From NCBI GenBank assembly GCA_020746105.1, contig CM036618.1, forward strand, positions 1 to 64,000: 64,000 nucleotides of DNA. Reading direction: 5' to 3'. This document shows positions 20,650 to 31,930 of this stretch, piece by piece. Below the pieces are notes generated by a model. The model was not told where the DNA came from, did no database searches, and was given only the letters and a program-made list of their open reading frames with translations. Origin of the DNA: Trogon surrucura (Eukaryota; Chordata; Aves; Trogoniformes; Trogonidae). The stretch's first letter is position 1; each line of letters begins with the position of its first letter. The position numbers were made by a program, and so were the translations under genes.

Positions 20650-20780
20650 CCAGCGCTGCTGATGTCACAGAGGCTGGCGCTGCTGATGTCACAGTGGCAG
20701 GTAGTGTGACTCGCGGGGCCAAGCCCATATAAAGGAGCCCGGGGCTCCCACCTGGCTCAGTGCGACGTGGTAAGGTGAGG
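20650..20780 (+). promoter_or_regulatory. Core promoter of B1: two CRE-like sites plus TATA
   Basis: TGATGTCA occurs at 20660-20667 and 20684-20691, 24 bp apart, inside a repeated 'gctgctgatgtcacag' unit. A TATA box (TATAAA, 20728-20733) follows about 37 bp after the second site. A predicted non-coding first exon ends near 20771 at GTGCGACGTG|GTAAGG. The CRE half-site arrangement resembles CREM-driven spermatid promoters; that link is inference. Confidence 0.65.
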
Positions 20781-20945
20781 AGAGCGCAGGGGAGGGACAG
20801 GGCTGCCGATGGAGGGGGGACCCCACACCTTGGGGCTCTGGGCCTGCGCTGGAACTCACCCGTGTCCCGCTTCTCCCTCAGAGTCTTGCAGAGTTGTCTT
20901 TGCGAGACACACGTTGCGCTGCTGGGAGGATTTCCCACACTGGTG

Positions 20946-23900
20946 ATGTCTGTGGAGCCAGACCGCGAGGAGCAAGCTGCTAGCCTGATGGAGCCAGGTG
21001 AGAGCAGAGTGTCCCTCCCGCGGCCGGGCGGAGGGGCTGGCTGTCGGGGCGCTCAGCGTGGGGCCCGGAGCGGTGCCAGGGGGAGGCAGGAGGTCCCCAA
21101 GTGCTCCTCTCCTCAGCCAGCGGGGCCCAGGCTGGGCAGGGGGACCTGTGGGGACAGCCGTGCCGGCCAGGGCCCCTTCCTCCCCCTCCAGCCCTGCCCA
21201 TCAGCCAGCCAGGCAGGAACAGAACGGCCCTCGGGGGCAATCCCTCGGGGACGCTTTCCCCGGCCCCGTGGAGCTGCTCACGCCCGGTGCCGTTTGCTCT
21301 CCCCCTCCAGCATGCATGCTGTGCCGCCGGGCAGATGCCGACCCAGAGATCTGCGGGCACAAACTGCAGAGTGAAGGGCTCTGCGTCCATGTGTTTTGCC
21401 TGGTGAGTATCTCCGGGCCTTCCTCCTGCTCTCCTCAGGCAGGCTCTGGCCGGCTTTCCTCATAGGAGCCTCACGTTTTCTCTCCTGAAGCTTTTTGCCA
21501 GTGACATTTCTCAGTACCGGCTAGAGCAGGAGGAATCCATCGGATTTTACTGCTATGCTGTTCAACTTGCCATCGATCAGGCAGCACAGAAGGTGAGGGC
21601 TCGACAAGATCAGGGAGCTTTGTGCCAGCAGAGATTTGTGGGAGCTTAGCCCAGACCCCAGGAAAGAACCCCCAGCCCCTCCAGACGGCTCTGGGGCACA
21701 AGTCTTGCTCCCAGCAGCAGCTCCCCAGGAGCCTCGTCGGCCAGGAGGACCTGCAGGCTCTGACCCCGCAGCGGCCCCATCCTGCGCCCTGGCTGGGGGG
21801 CTCGAGGCTGCTGCTGATGGGGGCTGCGCTGTCCCTTCCAGGTCTGCGTCGTCTGCCACGAGAGTGGGGCCACCGTCACCTGTTGCCTGACTCATTGCAA
21901 CCAGAGCTTCCATCTCCCCTGTGCCGCGAGGGGAGGATGCGTCACTCAGTTCTTTGGGCGCAACATGTAAGGCAGTGGCTCTCCCCGGGGGGAGGTCCCT
22001 CATCTCCAGCCCCTTCCTGCTGGCATCAGCCTGACAAGAAAGGAGCCCGCAGGGATGCTTCCCAGCGGGCGGGCACAGGCAGAGCCAGAGCCGGGCCAGC
22101 TCTGGGGCTCCTTCCCCCTCCTCTGCCCTCCTCGCCACCACCAGGGCAGGACCCAGTGATTCTCACCTGCCCCATCCCTGTCCTCTTCTCCCCAGGACCT
22201 TCTGCTCACATCACAGCCCCAAGCAGGCAGTGGAGGCAGCTCGGGACGAGGAGACCAGCTGCCTCATCTGCCCGGACCCTTTGGATGACGGGCTGTGCTT
22301 CGGCACCATGGTGTGCCCGGCGTGCAAGCACGCCTGGTTCCACCGTCGCTGCATCCAGGTGGGAGCCGTTCCCTCACCCCCGGGGCACAGCCGGCTCTCA
22401 GCACCACCACGGCCTCACTCACACTCCTTCTGCTTCTCCTGCAGGGACTGGCTTTGAGCACTGGCCTTGTTTGCTTCCAGTGTCCGCTGTGCAGGGACAG
22501 GGATCTCTTTGTCCCTGAAATGCTCCTCATGGGGATCCGAATCCCCACCAGGTTGGTGTCCTTCTGCCTGGCTCATAAGAGAGGAGGGGGCAAGTGCTGC
22601 ACTGTGCCAGGGACTGCCCCTGCCGTCCGGGCCCGTGGCTGTCCTGTGAACTGGGTCTTCAGTTTCCTGGAGGAGTTGGAAACAGGGTAGAGGGGGAAGA
22701 GCAGGGACGCCGCCTTCTGCTGTATGCCACGGAAGCAGGGGCTCATCAAATTTCCTTTCCTCATGTACAGGCTGCCAACATGGGAGAGCGCACAGGCATA
22801 CACAGAACTACTGGAGAGGCACAGGCGCTGCGATGCCGCTGTGTGCCTGTGCCCAGGAGGCAGGGAGCAGGTGGGGAGAGAGGGGTAAGTGTCCAAAGCT
22901 GCACCTCTGGGCTCTGCATGGGGAGCTCTGTCTCACCAGGGGCTCCAAGCACAAGGACTAAGGACAAGAGCTCTGCCAGACAATCCCACGCTGCGGTCAC
23001 TTTGTCCTCAGAGCCATTTCCCTGTTTGCTTCCCCAGGCCCTGGCGACTGCTGCGGTGTTCGTCCTGCGCCGCTGAGGGCACCCACAGAGGCTGCTCCAA
23101 CTTGGACAGCAGCACGACCCTCTGGGAGTGCGACAGCTGTGCTGGCCTGGGCACCGGTAAGAGGCAAAGCACCGGAGGGTGCCCCTGGGCCGGGTCCTAG
23201 GTCCTGGCAGTGGGTTCCCAGGGTGGGCTTGGCAGAGGCTCTCTGCTCCAGGAGGGCTGGAGGCACCATCCCGGGCCTGGGAGGCCCTGCCCTTGACCTT
23301 CCTGCTTCTCCCGACAGGCTCCAGTGCCAGCTTGAAGGTCGCCGGCCCCAGCGCCACTAGCCAGCCGAGATTGGTGCCTTCCCGTGGCTCTCCAGCACTG
23401 GAGAGGAGCAGCCCCAGCCCCAGCAGCCAGCTGCCATCGGGCTCCTCCTGCGACTCCCCAGTGCCCAAGAGAAGACGATGCTCCAGCCCCGCTGGGTCCA
23501 GCCAGGAGAAGCTGGTGGGTTCATTGAAGGAGGCTCACAGCAAACAGCCAAGGGGGCTTCTTAATCGCTTTCCCCTTGGTTCCTCTAAAACACCCGACAC
23601 CCCTTCTGGGGGTCCAGGGGCCCAGATGTCGGCACTTCCAACCGATGCTGCTGACCCCAAGGGCACAGCTGCTGATGGGAAACAAACTGGGGTTACTGGT
23701 GTGTTTGGAGATTCTCAGCCCCATGCAACTGCTGGAGTCAGTGTTGGCTACCGGGAGACGAAAACTGGAAGGAGCCTGGGACTGGCTCCAGGTCTGTGGG
23801 ACCTGGGTGGGCTCGAAAGCGAGAGAGTGGGTGCTGGGTGTCACAGCTGCCTCCGAGCACCTGCCCCAGCCTGCGCCCCCTCCCAGACTGGGAATGGGAA

Positions 23901-24066
23901 CCCCTGCCCCTGCCCTTGGGCACAGGGGAAGGAGGCAGCTGAGCTGAGGGAGAAAGAGACCGTTGCTCCCCCACCCTCCCCCTTGAACTCTCCTGTCTGG
24001 CCTGTGCAGGAGCCCAACGGGGTGTCTGAACGCCAACCCGGGTCCCTTAACAGCCGCCGGGTTTAA
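20946..24066 (+). CDS. PHF7-like: PHF7-like zinc-finger protein, type B, copy B1
   Basis: Coding exons: 20946-20997, 21311-21402, 21491-21592, 21842-21966, 22196-22358, 22445-22551, 22771-22884, 23038-23156 and 23318-24066. All have GT-AG borders with matching phases, giving 540 residues. The zinc-finger core follows human PHF7 module by module. An extended PHD starts at C19xxC22 with HxxC at 44-47, and continues at C84xxC87, FHLPC (105-109), GCVTQFFG (114-121) and C127. A RING-like block has C146xxC149, C164xxC167 and FHRRC (172-176), then C188, C191 and C194. A third finger has C259xxC262, GTHRGC (266-271) and C283xxC286. Mammalian PHF7 is a nuclear E3 ligase and histone reader of male germ cells; activity here is inferred. 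Residues 293-540 form a Ser/Pro/Gly-rich tail not shared with type A. The start is the first ATG of exon 2. No AATAAA was found before the A2 promoter. Confidence 0.85.
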
Positions 24067-24185
24067 AGATTCGTCTTTCCTGGTTCCCTTGCAGGAAAGC
24101 GACCGGGATCGTTTGCTGCACAGGGCAGGGGGTGCAGTTTACTTTGACCTGGCGAACTGGTTGTACAGGACATCATGGGAAATCC

Positions 24186-24290
24186 TGGGAATCATTTAGG
24201 ATGGGAAAGTTGTTTAAAATCACTGAGGCCACCTGTTAACCCAACCCTGCCAGGTCCACGCCCACCCGTGTCCTGAAGCGCTTCCGGGCC
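24186..24290 (-). mobile_element. Decayed CR1 3' end upstream of A2
   Basis: Same reverse-oriented CR1 terminus as upstream of B1: 'aatcatttaggatgggaaagttgtttaaaatcactgaggcc...ccaaccctgccaggtcc'. Confidence 0.55.
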
Positions 24291-24394
24291 TGCCCAGCTG
24301 GGGATCCCGCTGCTTCTGGCCACCCCCGGGGCTGTCTCAGGGGGGTGGCAGGTGGCCGAGGGCGTCCCTGCCAGTAGTTGGGGCACACACAGGC

Positions 24395-24560
24395 CGGTGC
24401 TGCTGATGTCACAGAGGCTGGCGCTGCTGATGTCCCAGTTGCTGGCCCTGCTGATGTCACCGAGGCCAGCGCTGCTGATGTCACAGTGATGGGCAGCGTG
24501 ACCTGCAGGGCCAAGCCCAGATAAAGGAGTGCAGGGCTCCCACCTGGCTCCGTGCGACGT
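24395..24560 (+). promoter_or_regulatory. Core promoter of A2: four CRE-like units, 24-bp period
   Basis: CRE-like sites start at 24404, 24428, 24452 and 24476, exactly 24 bp apart. Three are TGATGTCA; the second is TGATGTCC. The block corresponds to the two-site block of type B, expanded by two repeat units. At the TATA position the sequence is AGATAAAG (24519-24526), one base away from the TATAAA of type B. Confidence 0.65.
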
Positions 24561-24731
24561 GAGGAGAGCACAGGGCAGGGACAGGGCTGCCGAGGGAGGG
24601 GGCGCCCCACACCTCGGGGCTCTGGGCCTGCGCTGGAACTCACCCGTGTCCCGCTTCTCCCCCAGAGTCTTGCAGAGGCGTCTTTGCGAGACACACGTTG
24701 CGCTGCTGGGAGGATTTCCCGGGCTCTGGAG

Positions 24732-27700
24732 ATGTTTGTGGTTCCAGCCTACGAGGAACAAGCCGCCAGCTCGACGGAGCAGGGTGAGGGCAGAGTGTCC
24801 CTCCTGTAGCTGGGCGGAGGGGCTGGCTGTCGGGGCGCTCAACGCAGGGCCCAGAGCGGTGCCGGGGGGAGGCAGGAGGTCCCCAAGCGCTCCTCTCCTC
24901 AGCCAGCAGGGCCCAGGCTGGGCAGGGGGACCTGCAGGGACACCCGTGCCTACCAGGGCCCCGTCCAGCCCTGTCCATCAGCCAGCCGGGCAGGGACAGA
25001 GCGGCCCTCGGGGGCAATCCCTCGGGGACGCTTCCCCGGGCCCCGCAGAGATGCTCACGCCCAGTGCCGTTTGCTCTCCCCCTCCAGCATGCATGCTGTG
25101 CCGCCGGGCAGATGCCGACCCGGAGGTCTGCGGGCACAAACTGCAGCACGAAGATCTCTGTGTCCATAAGTTCTGCCTGGTGAGTATCTCTGGGCCTTCC
25201 TCCCGCTCTCCTCAGGCAGGCTCTGCCTGACTCTCCTCACTCGAGCCTCGTATTTTCTCTCCTGAAGCTTTTTGCCAGCGACCTTTCTCAGCACCGGGTC
25301 AAGGATGAAGAATCCTTCACATTTCGCCACAATGACGTTCGACGGGCCATCGATCAGGCAGCACAGAAGGTGAGGGCCCGGCAAGGTCAGGAGGTTTGTG
25401 CCAGCAGAGGTTTGCGGGAGCTCAGCCCAGAGCCCGGGAAAGAGCCCCCAGCCCCTCCAGACGGCTCTGGGGCACAAGTCTTGCTCCCAGTAGCAGCTCC
25501 TCAGGAGCCTCGGCGGCCAGGCGGGTCTCTGGGCTGCGACCCCGCAGCGGCCCCATCCTGCGCCCTGGCTGGGGGGCTCGAGGCTGCTGCTGATGGGGGC
25601 TGCGCTGTCCCTTCCAGGTCTGCGTCGTCTGCCACGAGAGTGGGGCTGCCGTCACCTGTGGTGTGACCTGCTGCCGCTGCAGCTTCCATCTCCCCTGTGC
25701 CGCCAGGGGAGGATGCGTCACCCAGTTCTTCGGGGACTACAAGTAAGGCAGTGGCTCTGCTGGGGGGAGGCCCCTCACCTCCAGCCCCTTCCTGCCGGCA
25801 TCAGCCTGACAAGAAAGGAGCCCACAGGGATGTTTCCCAGCGGCCGGGCACAGGCAGAGCCAGAGCCGGGCCAGCTCTGGGGCTCCTTCCCCCTCCTCTG
25901 CCCTCCTCGCCACCACCAGGGCAGGACCCAGTGGTTCTCACCTGCCCCATCCCTGTCCTCTTCTCCCCAGGGCCTTCTGCTCACATCACACCCTCAAGCA
26001 GGCAACGGAGGCAGCTCGGGACGAGGAGACCAGCTGCCTCATCTGCCCGGAGCCCTTGGATGACGGGCTGTGCTTCGGCACCATGGTGTGCCCAGCGTGC
26101 AAGCACGCCTGGTTCCACCGTCGCTGCATCCAGGTGGGAGCCGTTCCCTCACCCCCGGGGCACAGCCGGCTCTCAGCAGCACCACGGCCTCACTCACGCT
26201 CCTTCTGCTTCTCCCGCAGGGACTGGCTTTGAGCGCTGGCCTTGTGTGCTTCAAGTGCCCGCTCTGCAGGGACAGGGACCGCTTTCTCCCCAATATGCTC
26301 ATCATGGGGATCCGAATCCCTGCCAGGTTGGTGTCCTTCTGCCCAGCAAGTGCTGCGCCGTGCCAGGGACTGCCCCTGCCGTCCTCTGAGCTGGGGCTTC
26401 AGTTTCCTGGAGGAGTTGGAAACAGGGCAGAGGCGGAAGAGCAGAGACACCTCCTTCTGCCGAGTGCTGGGGAAGCAGGGGCTCATCAAATTTCCATTCC
26501 TCATGTACAGGCTGCCAACGTGGGAGAGCGCTCAGGCACAGACAGAACTGATGGAGAGGCACAGCCGCTGCGATGTTGCTGTGTGCCTGTGCCCAGGAGG
26601 CAGGAAGCAGGCAGAGGAAGAGGGGTAAGTGTCCAAAGCTGCACCTCTGGGCTCTGCATGGGGAGCTCAAAGCACAAGGACTAAGGACAAGAGCTCTGCC
26701 AGACAACCCCACGCTGCGGTCACTTTGTCCTCAGAGCCATTTCCCGTTTGCTTCCCCAGGCCCTGGCGACTGCTGCGGTGCTTCTCCTGCGCTGCTGAGG
26801 GCACCCACAGAGGCTGCTCCAACTTGGGCGACAGCACGAGCCTCTGGGAGTGCGACGGCTGTGCTGGCCTGGGCATCGGTAAGAGGCAAAGCACTGGAGG
26901 GTGCCCCTGGGCCGGGTCCTAGGTCCTGGCAGTGGGTTCCCAGGGTGGGCTTGGCAGAGGCTCTCTGCTCCAGGAGGGCTGGAGGCACCATCCTGGGCCT
27001 GGGAGGCCCTGCCCTTGACCTTCCTGCTTCTCCTTACAGGCTCCAGTGCCAGCTTGAAGGTCGCCAGCCTCAGTGCCACTAGCCAGCTGGCACTGGGGCC
27101 TTCCCCTGGCTCCCCAGGACCGGAGAGGAGCAGCCCCAGCCCCAGCTGCCGGGCAGCTTCGGAGCAGGCTCTGGAATCGCCAGCTCTAGAGAACAGCTGC
27201 CCCAGCACTGACCATCAGGTGGCCTCAGGATCTTCCCATGACTCCCCAGCACCGGAGAGGAGCAGCCCCAGCAGCCAAGTGCCCGATGCCAGAGCTGGGA
27301 GCAGCTCCAGCCAGGAGGTGCTGGGGCTGTCCCAAAGCTTCCCCGCTCCTGACAGCAGCGGCTGCCTGGACAGTCCCTGCGTCGAGCCCTCGGTCCCCCA
27401 GCTCTTTCCGGAGGCCCGGAAGCCGAAGGCACCGGCTTCTCCTGGCAGTGGCGAGCAGCCCACAGAGGCAGAGGCAGAGAGCCAGGCCCCCGCCCCAGCC
27501 AGCCCCATGGCACTGCTGGCCTCAGAGCAGCACGTGGGGAGGAACGTTGTGGCCGAGGCTTTGGTTGTGACCCAGGGACCTGGGCAGCAGCCGGTGGAAG
27601 AGCAGGAGGAGGCGCAGAGCACGGATGCGGCAGCATCCACAGCAGCTCGGGACGCTGAGCCTGCCTTGGATGGGGAGCCTCAGGGGGAGGCCAGCACCAG

Positions 27701-28221
27701 CCCTCTCAGCCCAGCAGCAGGCGAGGATGGGGACAGCACGGCTCCTCCCAAGCCACGAGACCATCACGGAGAGGCCGGCACAGCCCTTGTCTACCCAGCA
27801 GCTTCGCAGGACGAAGGGGCTTCTCCGCTGCCTCAGCAGCCTCCTGCAGACGCTGGCGCAGCCCACCTTGCCGCTGCAGAGGGGGACACGTTTTCTCGTC
27901 CCGAGCAAGTGGCCTCTGAGCACAGAGGTGACGCAGAGCCCTCCTCTGGCTGCAGGGCCATGCCCGAGGATGACCAAGGTACGTCCCCGAGTTCACACAG
28001 GGGGGACGGCCGTGCCCCGGGGGAAGCCCTGGCTGGGGGGGACAGGCAGGAGCTTGCCCATTGCCGGCCCAGCCCCTCACCTGTACTTTCCTTCCCCCGC
28101 AGGCATCGCCGCTCTCCTGCACACCCCAGCTCGACACCGGCGCTCCCTGTTCAGGAGGGCGCTGCGGGCTCTGCGCCGGGCTTTCCGCTGTGCCTGCATC
28201 GCAGGGCAGCGAGAGGAGTAA
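24732..28221 (+). CDS. PHF7-like: PHF7-like zinc-finger protein, type A, copy A2
   Basis: Coding exons: 24732-24783, 25088-25179, 25268-25369, 25618-25742, 25971-26133, 26220-26326, 26511-26624, 26760-26878, 27040-27978 and 28103-28221. All splice sites and phases agree, giving 643 residues. Residues 1-292 hold the same three zinc-binding blocks as type B: CMLC at 19-22, CVVC, FHLPC, CLIC, FHRRC, CPLC and GTHRGC. Exon 10 encodes a 313-residue Ser/Pro/Ala/Glu-rich, probably disordered tail with repeats of the form SPxPERSSPS. The last exon adds a basic C-terminus (RRSLFRRALRALRRAF) that could be a nuclear localisation or amphipathic segment. Function as a nuclear ubiquitin ligase/histone reader is inferred from PHF7. 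Exon 8 differs markedly from A1 and A3. AATAAA follows at 28408. Confidence 0.85.
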
Positions 28222-28407
28222 CGTCCTGCTGCCAGTGCCACGCGAGTGCCCCGAGATGGCAGCTGGCCCTGAGCCCGCGCAGCGTCCCGAAGAAGCGGCA
28301 CGGGAAGGCGCGCGAGAGACGGGGCAGGGACGGCGCCCCAGGCATTCAGCTGCCCTGAGGACGACGTGTTACCAGCCTCTGCAGGGCCACTGATGCTTCC
28401 TGAGGCC

Positions 28408-28413
28408 AATAAA
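28408..28413 (+). terminator. Polyadenylation signal of A2
   Basis: AATAAA 187 bp after the A2 stop codon, in the same context as at 12395. Confidence 0.7.
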
Positions 28414-28442
28414 TGCTGACAATATTCCCCCAGACCTCAACC

Positions 28443-29920
28443 GTGCCCCGTTTATCTCAGGAGAGGGAAGGGTGCAGAAATTGGAGGAAGGGCACTCAAG
28501 GTGCGCTGGCCACAGATCTTCCCCTCTGCTCAGTCCCTTGGCCGGGGCCAGTCCCAGAGGGACTCGAGCCTGTCTGGCACTGCGGGCCCTGGGGAGAGCC
28601 CCGCAGGTTCTGCCTAGTCCCTTGCTCCTCCGGCACATCCCTGGGAACGACGTCCAGGCACTGGCAACGTGCACTGGCAGCCCCAAATGATATTTAAGAT
28701 GGATTGGTGGGGTTAATGCTACTCGTTCTTCACTCACAGAAAACATTCTGAATAATCTGTCTACGCGGGGGAAAGTCCTTCCAAATGGGTCTGTGGCATC
28801 TGCATAGCCCCGTCCTGGAGGATTCCTCATCCCTTGTAGCTAATTCCGACTCACGGTCCTACGCCGCAGATGTGCCGGGCGTTGTACCCGTGTTCCTCAC
28901 ACAAGTGGAGTTGCTGAAAATCGTGCAAGAAGTTGGTACGGCTCATGGGGGAAGAATGAGAGGAGGAACTCAAAAAAATAAATCAAGGCTCTCTTTGAAG
29001 TATTGGCCAAACTGAATGAAGAGCTTTGCTGTTCACTTCATCAGATTCTGGCCCTGGCGTTAGTTTTCATGCTGCTGAGCCTGCTGCAAAGATCAGCCGC
29101 CAGAGGGTCTCAAACACAAGATGTGAATCAGCTGATTCGGTGATCAAACATTGGGAATGCACATCAGGTCGGAAAACTTGCAGAAATCGCTTTCTACTGA
29201 CAGTGCTTCCAGAGAGGAGATTAAAGTACTCTTTCTTTTTTTTTTTTTTCCCTTTTTTTTGTTTCCCTGGTGGAAACACAACCAAATGTCAGCAACCCAT
29301 GTCTTGTTTCCATCTGTGAAGGCTCGTGGCAGTTGTGTTCGGGCAAAGGTACCGCGTCCAGCAGGGCACACCAGTACGACACCACCGGCGGGCCTCGAGG
29401 CAAGTTTTCCTGCTCCTGCCGCTCTGCCTTCACAGGCTGGTGCCCTAAACGTCAGTAAGACGGCGTGTGTGCCGCCAGCCGCAGTCTCGGTCCCTGAGCT
29501 GTCCTGTCTCCATGTTTTAGCAAGCTGGGCTGCTGCTGCGAGTTGACATTCCTGGAATAACTGCCTGGGACGACACGGTGTGTTATCAGCACCGCGCAGA
29601 ATCTCCCTGGGATCACTCGAGGACACGGGCTCAAGTTGCTTGTTGCCTGCTCTGTGTGATCAATCCAGGTTTTCCTCTGGGGTGCCTGACTCCTTACCAT
29701 GCTCTGTCACGTCGTCTCTAGATAGTTTTGCCCCTTGATGGCTGCATTTCACGTGGCTTCATGAGGAACCTCTTCTGAAACATCCTGGAGCATCCTCTGC
29801 TTGGAGATGTCGTGGACAGTCCCCGAGCTGACGATCAAAGCAGAGAATCGTCCCTTTCTCACCTGTTCCCTTGCGGAACAATCTCAGAGAGCATTTTGTT
29901 TGTTCTGAGCAAGGGAAATG
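28443..29920. other. Intergenic part of unit 2, no gene recognised
   Basis: Copy of 12430-13905 with a handful of substitutions, including the poly-T tract near 29233-29263. Confidence 0.5.
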
Positions 29921-29921
29921 T

Positions 29922-29989
29922 TCACAGAATCACAGAACTATTGAGGCTGGAAAAGACCTCTGAGATCATCAAGTGCAGCCTAGAACAGC
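29922..29989 (-). mobile_element. CR1 3'-end fragment (unit 2)
   Basis: Same insertion as at 13909-13976, carried by the tandem duplication. Confidence 0.75.
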
Positions 29990-30081
29990 TCTGAAAGGAA
30001 ACTTCTGCTTCTGAGGGCTGGCAGAGAGATGTTGGCTTTCTCTTTTCTGGAGCCCGGTACCAGGGTGCTGGCGAGCCCACA

Positions 30082-31893
30082 AGAATCATAGAATCCTAGA
30101 ATGGCCCAGGTTGGAAGGGATCTTAGAGATCCTCTAATCCGACCTCCCTGTCATGGGCAGGGATGCCTCTCTACTAGATCAGGCTACTCAAGGCTCTGTC
30201 CAACTTGGCCTTGAACACCTCCAGGGAGGGGGCAGCCACAGCCTCTCTGGGCAATTTATTCCAAAGTCTTGCAAACCTCGGACTGAAGAATTTCTTCCTA
30301 AGATCTAATCTACATCTATTCTCCTTCAACTTAAACCCATTTCCCCTTGTCCTATCAGTGCACGCTCTTGTCAAAAGTCCCTCCCCAGCCTTCCTGTAGG
30401 ATCTCTTCAGGTATTGGAAGGCAGCTATTAGGTCCCCCCAAAGTCTTCTCTTTTCAAGACTGAACAGTTCCAGCTCCCGCAGCCTGTCCTCATAGCAGAG
30501 GTGCTCCAGCCCCTGGATCATCTTTGTGGCCTCTTCTGAACACGCTCCAACAGTTCTATGTCCCTCTTATGGTGGGGACACCAGAACTGGACACAGTATT
30601 CGAGGTGGGGTCTCACAAGAGCAGAGTAAAAGGGGAGAAACCCCTCTCTTGACCTGCTGGCTAAGCTTCTCCTGACACATCCCAGAAGCTTTTACTCTTA
30701 TTTGTTCTTCCATGCGTGACCAAATCAGTCTTCTCCCTCAGCATGCTGAAAGTCATTTGTGCCACCGTTCTCGGGGTCAGCCCTCAACTGTTACCCCAGC
30801 CTGGGCCTGACAGACCCATCGGGGCTGCTGACAAGCACACGAGGAAGAGGCCCAGACATCGCGAGTGACGTTGCCAGAACTGAAACACAATTAGAGCTAT
30901 TCCCACGCTCTCTGTGCTCTCTGGTGCTGGACCTGCCACAGGACCAACTGGCTCCTTTCCTCGTTCAGCCTTGGACACAAGTTTCTAACACAGGAATCAA
31001 ACGGGCTGTGATTGGGGAAAGGAACGTAAGGGTTTCCTCTTCCACCAAGAGCTCCTCAGTGAAAATGCTGCTTCCAGGAGAATCTGATCCATGCTTTTGC
31101 CTGGCACAGAGGTAAGGCTGACTGCTCTGTAGCTCCCTGGGTTGTCTTTGGTTCCTTTTTGAAAGATGGGGGTTATGTTCCCCCTTCTCCAATCCGCAGG
31201 AACCTCACCAGACTGCCAGGACCTCTCAAATACGATGGCTGGTGGCCCAGCACCTTCAGCCGCCAGTTCCTTCAGGACCCGTGGATGTATCTCATCGGGT
31301 CCCATGGACTTGTGCACCTTCAGGTTCTCCAGGTGTTCCCGGACATGACCTGCTCCTGCCCTGGGTGGTTCTTCACTCTCCCAGACCCAGCCGACACCCT
31401 CTGTGATTTGGGGGGTGTGGTTCGAGTGGCTGCCAGTGAAGACTGAGGCAAAGCAGTTGTTGAATACTTCAGCCTTCTCCACGGCCTCAGCAGCCAGGTC
31501 ACCTGTATCGTTCCGGAGGGGCCCCACATTCTCTCTCATTTTTCTTTGTTCTCTTACATACCTGTAAAATCTTTTCTTGTTATTTCTAATATCTGTGGCC
31601 AGATTTGACTCTCTCAGGGCCGTAGCTTTTCTAACCTGGTCTCTGATTACAGGAGCAATTTCCTTGTAATCATCCCAGGCTACCAGTCCCTGCTTCCACG
31701 CTTTGTGAGTTCCCCTCTTGTATTTGATTTTCGCCAGCAGTTCTCTGTTTATCCGTATAGGTCTCCTGGAGTTTTTGCCTGCTTTCTTCCTTTTAGGGAT
31801 GCAATGCCAGCTTTCTTGGGCTCCCAGTCCCTCCAGGGCTTTATCCCATGGCACTTCCCCTTGCTGGTTCCTCTATCACTTGGAGAAGGAAGT
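30082..31893 (-). mobile_element. CR1 LINE, partial ORF2 (unit 2)
   Basis: Copy of the internally deleted CR1 at 14069-15880. The minus-strand frames at 30521-30174 and 31854-30997 give the same peptides. Confidence 0.85.
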
Positions 31894-31930
31894 TATCATC
31901 AATGCATTCCAGGGATCTCCTGGATTGCTT

